Shown: positions 18,735 to 29,672 of the stretch, one piece after another
Numbering within the stretch: the stretch's first letter is position 1
Layout of the letters: each line of letters starts with the position of its first letter
Source of the DNA: Rhodocyclaceae bacterium
GTDB taxonomy: Bacteria > Pseudomonadota > Gammaproteobacteria > Burkholderiales > Rhodocyclaceae
Reading direction: 5' to 3'
Assembly (NCBI GenBank): GCA_028713915.1
Contig: JAQTNK010000008.1
Span: 61,506-125,505, forward strand
Length of the DNA: 64,000 nt
Notes under the pieces: model-generated
The model's input: only the letters and a program-made list of their open reading frames with translations
Databases searched by the model: none
Told to the model about the DNA's origin: nothing
Translations under genes and position numbers: made by a program

Positions 18735-19604
18735 GTGCACGAGGAAGATTTTTGCGACGCCGTCGACGCTGTTCGTGTTGCCGCGATCCTGGGTCTAGCC
18801 GGCATCGGCTTCGGGTTGCCTGTCGCGGCCATCGCGCAGGCTTATCCGGCGCCGGGGTCGACGCGTTCAGCCGGCGGCGTGAGCTGGTCCTGCGATTTCG
18901 AGAACGGCTACTGCAACTTGCTCGAGCAGTCGAAGCTCGGCGATGCGCCGCCCAGCGCGCGGCGCAGTTCCCTCGTGGCCACGGCTCGCAGCGGCAAGCT
19001 GGCCCTGCGCCTGCACACCGAAGCCGGCGACAACGGCGTGCACGGCAGCGGCACCTGGGAGCGCGACGATCTTTCGGATGCGGCGACGGCGGCTTATTGC
19101 AACCAGGATCAGGAGGAGTGGTGGGCGCACTCCGTCCTATTTCCGAGCGACTTCTACTTCCCGCGGGCTGGGCAAGAGGCGGGCGTCATCTTCGCCTTCC
19201 ACCAGACGTCCGGTTCCGGCCTGAGCAACTTCGAATTGCAGACCATTCCCGGCGTCGGCCTGCGCCTCAGGGGTCATGGCGGTCCGACCATCAACGGCGG
19301 CGAATTCAACATCGTGATGGTGGATCCCTACGGCGCGCCGGCGGGCAGCATCACGAAAAATGTCTGGTACGACTTCGTCTACCACATCAGGTGGAGTTCG
19401 ACGTCGACGGGTCTGGTGGAAGCCTGGCTCAACGACAAGAAGGTCGGGACCTACGAGGGCGCGACGCTGTACGGCGGTCTCTCGTGCTATCTCAAGGTCC
19501 AGAATTACCACGGGCCGTGGGGCGTGGCGAGTTCCGTCATCCACGACCGTATCGTCCGCGGGACCAGCGCCAGCGCCGTGTCCATCACGCCATTGCGTCC
19601 GTAG
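18735..19604 (+). CDS. Secreted polysaccharide lyase-like protein (heparin lyase I family fold)
   Basis: After a hydrophobic export segment (VAAILGLAGIGFGLP, with likely cleavage after AIAQA) the mature part resembles the PF14099 polysaccharide lyase jelly roll. Features include DFENGYCN at the start, RSGKLALRLHTEAGD, WWAHSVLFPSDF and a C-terminal YHGPWG stretch. The start is odd: GGGAG at 18724-18728 precedes ATGTG, giving either GTG at 18735 in frame or ATG at 18733 in another frame that stops after 21 codons. The in-frame n-region is acidic (HEEDF), unusual for a signal peptide, so a 1-nt deletion or sequencing error near the T-run at 18750 is possible. Substrate unknown. Confidence 0.7.
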   Translation: MHEEDFCDAVDAVRVAAILGLAGIGFGLPVAAIAQAYPAPGSTRSAGGVSWSCDFENGYCNLLEQSKLGDAPPSARRSSLVATARSGKLALRLHTEAGDNGVHGSGTWERDDLSDAATAAYCNQDQEEWWAHSVLFPSDFYFPRAGQEAGVIFAFHQTSGSGLSNFELQTIPGVGLRLRGHGGPTINGGEFNIVMVDPYGAPAGSITKNVWYDFVYHIRWSSTSTGLVEAWLNDKKVGTYEGATLYGGLSCYLKVQNYHGPWGVASSVIHDRIVRGTSASAVSITPLRP

Positions 19605-19796
19605 GCGGTTGCGCCCGAACTGACGCGCGCTCGCTGCAGGCCGCACGAGGCTTTGGGAAAAACAACTGCCGTGGCGATATCGCCGACTCTGCCATAACCC
19701 GCCGCTCCCGGCCGGCTTGCCGCTTTTGGTCCGGATCGGCTGCCCCGCTCGGCCTGTGCTCGCACACGCGCCAACCCTAGCCGGCGCTGCGCAGGC

Positions 19797-21727
<1,931 letters not shown>

Positions 21728-21731
<4 letters not shown>

Positions 21732-23068
21732 GACGCCCTCGGATCGAAGGCGTCGCGCACGACGTCGGCGAAGAGGTTGGCGGCCAGCACCAGCGCGAAC
21801 ATGAAGCTGAAGGCCGCCGCCAGCGACCACCAGACCATGGGCTCGCGCGCCAGTTCGAGGCGCGCGGCGTTGATCATGGTGCCGAAGCTGATGGTGTTCG
21901 GATCGACGCCGATGCCGACGTAGGACAGCACCGCCTCGGCCAGCACCAGGCCGGAAAAATCCATGACGGTGGAAATGAGGACGATGTGCATGAGGTTGGG
22001 CAGGATGTGGCGCAGCATGATCGCCAGGCGGGAAACGCCGAAAGCCCGGGCCGCCTGCACGTATTCCATTTCGCGCAGCTTGAGCGTCTCGCCGCGCAGC
22101 AGCCGGCACAATCCCGTCCAGCTCGTCACGCCGAGGATGGCGCACAGCGCCAGCAGGCGCGCGTCGGCGCGCTCGGCCGCGGTGGCGAACCAGTCCGGAT
22201 GCGTGTCGATGATGACCTGCATCATCAGCACCGCCGCCGCAATCAGCAGCACGCCGGGAATCGAGTTCAGCGTCGTGTAGAGGTACTGGATGACGTCGTC
22301 CACCCAGCCGCCGACATAGCCGGCGACGATGCCGAGCAGCACCGCCGCCGGCAGCATGATGAGCGTGGTCAGCGTGCCGATGAGCACGCCGGTGCGGATG
22401 CTCTTCAGCGCCAGATAGAGCACGTCCTGGCCGACCTTGTCGGTGCCGAAGACGTGGTAGCCCTGCGCCAGCAGCGCCACCGGCCCCGCCAGCAGGCAGA
22501 CCGCCAGCAGCGCGCCGAGCGCCGCGGTCCACGCGACGCGGCGGTAGCGGCGCCGCAACGGCAGCGCCGCGAACCACGCCGCACCCCAGACGGCAAGCCC
22601 GAGCGCCACGCCGCGCAGCACGGCATGCGCAATGTCGCCGTCATAGCCGGCGAGGTCGTCCTTGAGATGGGCGCCGCCGTACTTGAGCCGCGGATAGATC
22701 CAGCCGCCCTCGCCTTCCTGGATTTCGCGGGCGAAGAGATGCGTCGCCAGCGGCGCCGAATAGGTCTTCTCGGTATGCGTCTTGAGCGGCATCAGCAGCG
22801 CATCCAGCGCCGACAGCACTTCGACGGCGTAGTTGTCCTGGGTGCCTTCGAGGCGCGGCCGATAGTGCACCGAGTCGAGCACGGCGACGGCGAGGAAGGC
22901 CGCCAGCAGCGTCGCCGTCGCCATGCCGGTGCGGCTCGCGGCGACGCGCCGCATGGCATGGCGCAAATGCTCCTGCCCGCTCGCCCACCACAGGCTCGCC
23001 GCCGCCACGACGACCAGCGCGAACAGCAGCGCATCCGAGCCGAGCAGGACGAACTTGGCCGCCATCAT
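21728..23068 (-). CDS. yejE: Peptide ABC transporter permease (YejE-like)
   Basis: The 446-residue inner-membrane permease has an N-terminal helix pair and a periplasmic loop with the YejE-type YSAPLATHLFARE region. The binding-protein-dependent transport domain follows, with HVFGTDKVGQDVL and the EAA loop near EYVQAARAFGVSRLAIMLRHILPN. It pairs with YejB to form the peptide channel. The ATG at 23068 overlaps the yejB stop (ATGA), and its own stop overlaps the yejF start, so translation is coupled throughout. Length exceeds E. coli YejE (341) by about 100 residues, mostly in the first half. Confidence 0.9.
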
Positions 23069-24042
23069 CCGAGCCTGACCCGCGGGTCGACCAGCGTGTA
23101 GGAGATGTCGGTCAGCAACAGGCCGACGATGTAGAGAAACGAGCCGATGAACACCATCGCCCGCACCACGGCGAAGTCCTGCGCGTTGATGGCATCGATC
23201 ATGTAGTTGCCCAGGCCCGGTATGCCGAAGAAGGATTCGATCACCAGGCTGCCCATGAAGAGCGTCGGGATCACCACGACGACGCCGGTGAGGATCGGAA
23301 TCATGGCGTTCTTCAGCACGTGGCCGAACAGCACGGCGCGCTCCGACAAGCCCTTGGCACGGGCCGTGCGCACGTAGTCCTTGCCGATTTCCTCGAGGAA
23401 GATCGTGCGGTACCAGCGCGCCGAGGAACCGATGCCGCCGACGATGCTGACGAGCACCGGCAGGATCACGAACTTCGCCGCATCGAGCCCCGCCGCATAG
23501 CCGGAAATCGGCACCAGATGCCAGACCTTGGAGACCAGCCACTGGCCGCCGATGATGTAGAACAGCCCCGAGATCGACATCATCGCCACGCACAGCACGA
23601 CGCCGACGGTATCCAGATAGCTGGCGCGGAAATACACCAGCAGCAGCGCGAACCAGACGGCGGCGAACAGCCCGAGCACGAACACCGGCAGCGCCACCGC
23701 CAGCGACGGTCCCATGCGCAGGCGAATCTCGCGGGCGATGTCGCGGCCGTCGTCGGCGCGGCCGAAATCGAACGCGAACATGCGCACGGACTTCTGGAAG
23801 AAGATCGTCTGCGTCGCCTTGGCCGCTCCCTGCGCCTGCGCGTTCCACAGCAGCGGCCGGTCGTAGCCGCGCTCGGCCTTCCATTTCTCAATCGCTTCGG
23901 GCGTCACGCGCTTGACGCCCAACTGCATGCGCGCCATGTCGTCGGGCGTATTGACGACGAAGAACAGCGCGAAGGTGATGAGGTTCACGCCCACCAGGAT
24001 AGGCAGGGCGTAGAGCAGCCGGCGGACGATGTAGGCGAACAT
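23065..24042 (-). CDS. yejB: Peptide ABC transporter permease (YejB-like)
   Basis: The 325-residue inner-membrane permease begins MFAYIVRRLLYALPILVGVN, the standard DppB/YejB opening. It carries the EAA loop near DYVRTARAKGLSERAVLFGHVLKN and ends in DISYTLVDPRVRLG, typical of the family. I choose the ATG at 24042; the frame stays open to 24228 but the extra 62 residues are Arg-rich and unlike an N-terminus. No clear ribosome-binding site precedes it. It is the first gene of a yejBEF cluster. No yejA-like substrate-binding protein is next to it in this window. Confidence 0.9.
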   Translation of the reverse strand: MFAYIVRRLLYALPILVGVNLITFALFFVVNTPDDMARMQLGVKRVTPEAIEKWKAERGYDRPLLWNAQAQGAAKATQTIFFQKSVRMFAFDFGRADDGRDIAREIRLRMGPSLAVALPVFVLGLFAAVWFALLLVYFRASYLDTVGVVLCVAMMSISGLFYIIGGQWLVSKVWHLVPISGYAAGLDAAKFVILPVLVSIVGGIGSSARWYRTIFLEEIGKDYVRTARAKGLSERAVLFGHVLKNAMIPILTGVVVVIPTLFMGSLVIESFFGIPGLGNYMIDAINAQDFAVVRAMVFIGSFLYIVGLLLTDISYTLVDPRVRLG

Positions 24043-24245
24043 GGAAGGCACGATGATACCCGCTTGCCACGGCAGCGATCGCTGCCGCCGTCGACGGCGG
24101 CGCGCGAAGGCGCGGCGTCCGGGCCCCGCTCCGGCGCGATAGCCGTTGCGGGTACAATGTCGGACTTTGCCGACGGCGAGAAGCACGAACCCCTTCTCGC
24201 ATGACGTCCATCCGAACACGAACGACACGTTCGCATCGCCAAGCC

Positions 24246-25403
24246 ATGAAGAAGAGCATTCATCAACTTTGGCACAACGCCTGGGCCACGATACTGGTTG
24301 AAATGAGCGACCAGGAAATCGGCTGGCTGATCCGTGCGCGCAACCACATCTCGCTGCTGGAAAGGCGCCGCACGACGATGATCGTTTCGCGCGTGCGCCT
24401 CGTCGCCGGCCTGTTCGCCCTGCTGACGCCGCTATGGATCGTCGTCGATGTCGCCGCTTTCCCGCGCCAAGTGTGGCTGCCGCTGGTGATCGCCCGCATC
24501 GTCGCCACGCTGGGCTTCAGCGCCATCATGCTGGCGGCGCCGCGGATGCACAGCATGCGGGATGCCTACCGGGCGCTGGCGATGCTGATGGGCATTCCCA
24601 CCGCCTTCTTCCTCTTCAGCCACCAGCACATGGCGCAATTCCAGCTGGAAGGAATCCAGGCCGCGTTTTCGACCGGCTACGCCTTTCTGCCTTTCGTCAT
24701 GCTGGCCGGGCTGTCGATCTTTCCGCTGACCCTGCTCGAGGCCTGCGCCTTCATTTCGCCCCTGCTGTTGATGGAACTGGTCGGCGGCATCATGCGCGTG
24801 GCGGTGCTCGACTGGCCGACTTTCGCCGCCTCGTTCTGGCTCATGCTGCTGATCGCCGGCGTGTCGACGCTGGCCGGCCTCTCGCAGCTCGCCTTCATCA
24901 TCGTGCTGGTGCGCGAGGCGATCCGCGACGGCATGACCGGCTGCTTCTCGCGCCAGAGCGGCGAGGAACTGATGGAGCTGCAGTTCATCCTCGCCAACCG
25001 CAGCGGCACGCCGCTGACCGCGGTGTTCATCGACCTCGACCGCTTCAAGGCCGTGAACGACAAGTTCGGCCACGATGCCGGCGACCGCGTCATCGTCGGC
25101 GCGGCGGACGCCATCAAGGCGCAGCTGCGCATGGGCGACATGCTGACGCGCTGGGGCGGCGAGGAATTCATCCTCATCATGCCCAACACCACCGCGCCGA
25201 TGGCCTGCAAGGCGCTGCTGCGCGTCCGCGACCTCGGCTTCGGCACCCGCCCGGACGGCGAACGCGTGACGGCGAGCATCGGCGTCGCCGAACGCATTCG
25301 CGACGGCGCCGAGGACTGGCGCCAACTCGTCGAATTCGCCGACCAGCGCATGTATACCGCCAAGCAGGGCGGCCGCGACCGCGTCGTCGGCTGCGACGAC
25401 TAG
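24246..25403 (+). CDS. Membrane diguanylate cyclase (multi-helix sensor-GGDEF)
   Basis: A short cytoplasmic N-terminus is followed by about six transmembrane helices (residues about 45-215) of MASE type. The GGDEF domain has active site WGGEEF and an RMGD inhibitory site, so it should make cyclic di-GMP under product feedback. I start at MKKSIHQL (24246); an ATG at 24201 in frame is preceded directly by an 8-bp stem hairpin (24176-24200, GCGAGAAG/CTTCTCGC), which would hinder initiation there or may itself regulate. It is divergent from yejB and converges tail to tail (14 bp) with the CBS-PAS-GGDEF gene. Confidence 0.9.
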   Translation: MKKSIHQLWHNAWATILVEMSDQEIGWLIRARNHISLLERRRTTMIVSRVRLVAGLFALLTPLWIVVDVAAFPRQVWLPLVIARIVATLGFSAIMLAAPRMHSMRDAYRALAMLMGIPTAFFLFSHQHMAQFQLEGIQAAFSTGYAFLPFVMLAGLSIFPLTLLEACAFISPLLLMELVGGIMRVAVLDWPTFAASFWLMLLIAGVSTLAGLSQLAFIIVLVREAIRDGMTGCFSRQSGEELMELQFILANRSGTPLTAVFIDLDRFKAVNDKFGHDAGDRVIVGAADAIKAQLRMGDMLTRWGGEEFILIMPNTTAPMACKALLRVRDLGFGTRPDGERVTASIGVAERIRDGAEDWRQLVEFADQRMYTAKQGGRDRVVGCDD

Positions 25404-25417
25404 GCATTCCGCGCCGC

Positions 25418-27121
25418 CTACTTGGCGAAGAAGTGGAAGGCGTTGCTGCCCTTTTCCTTGGCGACGTACATCGCCGCGTCGGCATGCTTGATCAACTCGT
25501 CGGGGTCGGCGCCGTCGTCCGGATAAATGCTGATGCCGACGCTGGTGGCGACGTTCATCTTGCGGCCTTCAAAAGAAATCGGCTGCGCCACGGCGTCGAC
25601 GATCTTGGCGACGATGCCGGGAATGCCGTCGACGCCGCCCAGTTCCTCGAGCACCAGGATGAACTCGTCGCCGCCCAGCCGCGCCACCGTGTCTTCGCCG
25701 CGCACGCCGTCGGTCAGCCGCTGCGCCACGATGCGCAGCATCTGGTCGCCGGCGCCGTGGCCGAAGTTGTCGTTGACGGCCTTGAAGCCGTCGAGATCGA
25801 GGAAGATCACCGCCAGTTTCTTGCCGTTGCGCTGGGCATGCGGAATCGCGCGCAGCAAGCGCTCGCGCAATAGGTTGCGGTTGGGCAGGCCGGTGAGCGC
25901 GTCGTGCTGGGCGAGAAAGCGCATGTGGTCTTCGGCCGCCTTGCGCGTCGTGAAATCGGTGAATACCGCGACGTAGTTGGTGGTTTCCCCCGCCGTGTCC
26001 CTGACGGCGTTGATGGTCAGCCACTCGACGTAGACTTCGCCGTCCTTGCGGCGGTTGCAGATCTCGCCCTGCCAGTGGCCGGTCGCTGCCAGCGCTTCGT
26101 CCATTGCCGCGTAAAAGGCCCGATCGTGCCGCCCGGACGCGAGCACGCCGGGCGTCTTGCCGATGACCTCTTCGGGCAGGTAGCCGGTAATCTGGGTGAA
26201 AGCCGGATTGACCGACTCGATGACGCGCTCGGCGTTGGTGACGAGGATGCCCTCGAAGGTGCTCTCGAACGCCTTCGCCGCCAGGCGCAAATTCCGCGTC
26301 GACGCCGCGAGGCTGGCTTCGCTTTCCCGCAGCGCTTCGCGCAAATGGCGCACGTACTCGTGCTCGACGTTGGCGAGGATGTCGGCGAACGTGATGAGGC
26401 CGAGGAGTTCGCCGTCGCCGCCGCTGACGCCGAGATGGCGGATGCGGTTCTCGACGAAAAGCTTGCGCGCCTGGTAGAGGCTGGCCTTCAAGGGCAGCGT
26501 GATCAGCGGATAGCTGGCGATCTCGCCGACCGGCGCTTGCGGCCGGCCGACGCTGATCAGGCGCACCACGTCGCGCTCGGTGAGGATGCCGAAGACGCCG
26601 TCCGTGCGCCGCACGACGACGGCGTCGAGATGGCCGACCTGCATGGCCGCGACGGCTTCGCTCAGCGGCGCGCTGCCGGCGACGATCTGGTAGCGGCGAT
26701 TGAATACGGCGCCGACTTCGCGCAAGGCGATGAAGTATTCGATGCCCTGGTTGATGACGATGTCCGACTGGGAAATCACGCCGCAGGGCTGTCCGGCGTC
26801 GTCGGTGACGAGGAAATGGCGAATGTCCTCGTCGCGGAAACGCATCGCCGCTTCGCCGATGCGGGTGGTGATCGGCAGCGTCTTCACCGGCGCCGACATG
26901 AATTGCGCGACGGCGGACTGCAGCATTTCCGGCACCGCCAGATCGAGCATCAGCGCATCGCGCTCGGTCCAGATGCCGACGATGACGCCGCCATCCTCGA
27001 TCATGATCGAACTGCAGCGCGCCTCGACCATGCGCCGCGCCGCCTCGGCCACCGGCGTGTCGGCGGCGCAGGCGAGCAGCCCGACATGGAGGATTTCCCT
27101 GATGGTTATTTCCGCTTGCAT
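25418..27121 (-). CDS. CBS-CBS-PAS-GGDEF diguanylate cyclase
   Basis: The 567-residue soluble protein begins with two CBS pairs (four CBS motifs, about residues 8-250). Repeated patterns such as GIWTERDALML, GVISQSDIVI, GILTERDVVRL and GLITFADIL mark them. A PAS domain (about 280-395) with GYLPEEVIGK follows, then GGDEF (about 405-565) with RLGGDEF and an RGED inhibitory site. CBS pairs usually bind adenine nucleotides, so the architecture suggests energy-state control of cyclic di-GMP synthesis. The ATG at 27121 is chosen because MQAEITIREIL starts the first CBS motif. No transmembrane segment is seen. Confidence 0.92.
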   Translation of the reverse strand: MQAEITIREILHVGLLACAADTPVAEAARRMVEARCSSIMIEDGGVIVGIWTERDALMLDLAVPEMLQSAVAQFMSAPVKTLPITTRIGEAAMRFRDEDIRHFLVTDDAGQPCGVISQSDIVINQGIEYFIALREVGAVFNRRYQIVAGSAPLSEAVAAMQVGHLDAVVVRRTDGVFGILTERDVVRLISVGRPQAPVGEIASYPLITLPLKASLYQARKLFVENRIRHLGVSGGDGELLGLITFADILANVEHEYVRHLREALRESEASLAASTRNLRLAAKAFESTFEGILVTNAERVIESVNPAFTQITGYLPEEVIGKTPGVLASGRHDRAFYAAMDEALAATGHWQGEICNRRKDGEVYVEWLTINAVRDTAGETTNYVAVFTDFTTRKAAEDHMRFLAQHDALTGLPNRNLLRERLLRAIPHAQRNGKKLAVIFLDLDGFKAVNDNFGHGAGDQMLRIVAQRLTDGVRGEDTVARLGGDEFILVLEELGGVDGIPGIVAKIVDAVAQPISFEGRKMNVATSVGISIYPDDGADPDELIKHADAAMYVAKEKGSNAFHFFAK

Positions 27122-27191
27122 GCCAAGTATCTTAGCGCGTGCGGCCGCGACACGCAGCATTATCGAGCCGCCGGCGCCGCGGGCCGGGACC

Positions 27192-29531
27192 TCAGCGGCG
27201 GCTCTGGATTTCCTCGATGAAGCCTTGCATGCCGGTGCGGATGTTGGCGGCGTTGCCCTCGTCGGTGTCGATGTGCATGGCCAGCCGGTAGTTGGGATTG
27301 ACGCGCACGACGACGTCGCCGTAGATCAGTTCGCGGTCGCCTTCGACGCGCACGCGCACGACGTACTTGTCGCGCAGCCGCAGGCGCATGGCGTCCTCCG
27401 GCGACATGTGGATGTGGCGCTGGGCGCAGATCACGCCGCGCTCGATGGCGGCCCGGCCGGCCGGGCCTTCGAGGACGATGCCCGGCGTGTTGGCGAGATC
27501 GCCGGATTCGCGGATCGGCGGCTGGATGCCGACCTTGAACTGCTCGGTCATGGCGATCTCGACCTGGGTTTCCTTGCGCGTCGGCCCCAGCACGCGGACG
27601 TGGGCGATGCGGCCCTTGGGGCCGATCAGGTCGACTTTCTCGGCGCAGGCGAACTGGCCCGGCTGCGACAACTCGTGCTCGGGCGTGAGCTGGTGGCCGG
27701 GGCCGAAGAGCTTGTCCACGTCGGCCTGCGACAGGTGCACGTGATGGGCGGAGACCTCGATCGGAATCGGCGCTTCCGCCTGGTCCTTGATGGCGAGCGT
27801 GATCTGGTTGCGCTCGATGGCGCGCAGCGCTTCCCAGGCCAGCAGGCGCTCGTCGTTGTTGGCGACGACGAGGATCTGCACCGGCGAATCGTCGGCCGAA
27901 ATGACGGCATTGCCGCGCCCGGCGCCGAGCTGGCTGTTCTTTTCCTCGTCGAGCTTGATGCCCATGTAGGCCAGGCCCTGGCAGGCGAGGCTGCGCACCA
28001 GCGGACTGGTCTCGCCGATGTCGCCGGTGAAGGCCAGCACATCGACGCCGCCCATCGCCGCGACGTAGGCGCCGATGTTCTTGCGCACCTGGTAGCAGAA
28101 AGCCTTGTGCGCGAGAAGCGCGCGGTGGTGGCCTTCCTCGGCGGCGGCCTCGATCTCGTGGATGTCGCTGGAAATGCCGGAAATGCCCTTGAGCCCGCTT
28201 TCCGAATTGATGAGCTGGCCCAAGGCGGCCGGGCTCATGCGGAAATGCTCCATCAGGTGGATCATCACCGCCGGGTCGAGGCTGCCGGCGCGGCTGGGCA
28301 TGATCAGCCCGTCGGACGGCGTCATGCCCATCGTCGTGTCGACCGAGCGGCCGTGGTCGATGGCGCAGACCGAGGCGCCGACGCCCAGGTGGCAGGAGAT
28401 GATTTCCAGCTCGCCGAGCGGACGCCTGACCATCTCGGCCGCCTTCAGCGAAACGAAACGGTGCGAGGTGCCGTGAAAGCCGTAGCGGCGGATGCCCTCT
28501 TTCTTGTAGTAGTCGTAGGGCAGGCCGTAGAGATAGGCGTAAGGCGGCAGGCTGTGGTGAAAGGCGGTATCGAAGACGGCGACGTGCGGCACGCCGGGGA
28601 AGAACTTCAGCGCTTCGCGGATGCCTTCGAGGTTGTGCGGATTGTGCAGCGGCGCGAACGGCGCCAGCGCCTCGATGTCGGCGATCACTTGCGGCGTGAT
28701 GATGGCCGAGCTGGAGAACTTGGCGCCGCCATGGACGACGCGGTGGCCGACGGCGATGACCTCGAAGGGCGTAAACAGGAACTTGTCGTCGAGCAGTTGC
28801 ATCGACTCGAACAGCACCTGGAAGAAGTCGGTGAACGGGAAGACCGGACGCTCGCGGCGCGTCACCTTGCCGCCAGCCTCGATGGTGATCTGCGCCTCGC
28901 CGCCATCGGCGGAATCGACGATGCCATGCACGTCGCGGCTGTCGTCCTGGGTGTCGTAGATGCCGAAATGGATTTGCGACAGGCCGACGTTGAGCGCGAC
29001 GATCTTGCCCGGCACGCTGGTCTTCAGGCTCAGCGCATAGGGGTCGTCCGAGCGGGCGACGGCGCGCGCATGCAGCTGGCTGCTGGTGATGTCGACGGCC
29101 TGGGCGCGGGCGCGGTCGGCGAGCAGCTTGGCGAGATAGGTGATGGCCTTGGGATTGACGAGGATGCGGCTGCTGACGACGTCCTGCGGGATCAGCAGCA
29201 CGAAGCAGCGGTTGCCGGCAATCACGTCGGCGACGGTGCGGTCGCCGGTGAGCACCGACATCTCGCCGAACACTTCGCCGGCCGCCAGGTGGTTGAGGAC
29301 GACGCGGCCGCCGGTATTGTCGGCGACGGAGATTTCGGCATGGCCGCTGACGAGCACGCCGACGAAGCTGCCGGCATCGCCGCATTCGATGATGGCTTCG
29401 TTGCCCTCGAACGTGCGCAGTTCCGACAATGCCGTGATTTCGGCGACGACGGCGGGCGCGAAGCCGTCGAACAGGGCCACATTTTCCCGCAGGAACTGGT
29501 TGAGTTCGTCCCGCGTCTTCGCTTCGGTCAT
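27192..29531 (-). CDS. Triple fusion: cyclic-nucleotide-binding domain, acetate kinase, PduL-type phosphotransacylase
   Basis: One 779-residue frame holds three domains. CNB (about 15-145) has the GEVFGEMSVLTGDRTVADV phosphate-binding cassette. The acetate/propionate kinase domain (about 174-575) has GHRVVHGG, FDTAFH, RRYGFHGTSH and FTGDIGETSP. A PduL phosphotransacylase domain (about 586-775) has both zinc-type motifs, AHHVHLS and QRHIHMSPEDA. Acetate kinase and PduL together interconvert acetyl-CoA, acetyl phosphate, acetate and ATP, so the chain could channel acetyl phosphate under cNMP control. Some kinase loop residues differ from canonical AckA (NxGSSS is NVGLSQ; HLGNGAS is HLGVGAS). 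GAGG sits 8 bp before the ATG. Activity is inferred. Confidence 0.88.
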   Translation of the reverse strand: MTEAKTRDELNQFLRENVALFDGFAPAVVAEITALSELRTFEGNEAIIECGDAGSFVGVLVSGHAEISVADNTGGRVVLNHLAAGEVFGEMSVLTGDRTVADVIAGNRCFVLLIPQDVVSSRILVNPKAITYLAKLLADRARAQAVDITSSQLHARAVARSDDPYALSLKTSVPGKIVALNVGLSQIHFGIYDTQDDSRDVHGIVDSADGGEAQITIEAGGKVTRRERPVFPFTDFFQVLFESMQLLDDKFLFTPFEVIAVGHRVVHGGAKFSSSAIITPQVIADIEALAPFAPLHNPHNLEGIREALKFFPGVPHVAVFDTAFHHSLPPYAYLYGLPYDYYKKEGIRRYGFHGTSHRFVSLKAAEMVRRPLGELEIISCHLGVGASVCAIDHGRSVDTTMGMTPSDGLIMPSRAGSLDPAVMIHLMEHFRMSPAALGQLINSESGLKGISGISSDIHEIEAAAEEGHHRALLAHKAFCYQVRKNIGAYVAAMGGVDVLAFTGDIGETSPLVRSLACQGLAYMGIKLDEEKNSQLGAGRGNAVISADDSPVQILVVANNDERLLAWEALRAIERNQITLAIKDQAEAPIPIEVSAHHVHLSQADVDKLFGPGHQLTPEHELSQPGQFACAEKVDLIGPKGRIAHVRVLGPTRKETQVEIAMTEQFKVGIQPPIRESGDLANTPGIVLEGPAGRAAIERGVICAQRHIHMSPEDAMRLRLRDKYVVRVRVEGDRELIYGDVVVRVNPNYRLAMHIDTDEGNAANIRTGMQGFIEEIQSRR

Positions 29532-29672
29532 CTCGCTTACCTCGTCAACGCCGCGGTGCGCGCGGGCAGGCCGCAAAGACCGGCCGTCAACGCTGCCCCA
29601 CGGCAGGCAGACAGTATACTGCTGCACCGCACAAAACCTGATTACGGATCGATGAAACTGCAGCCCCGCGGC

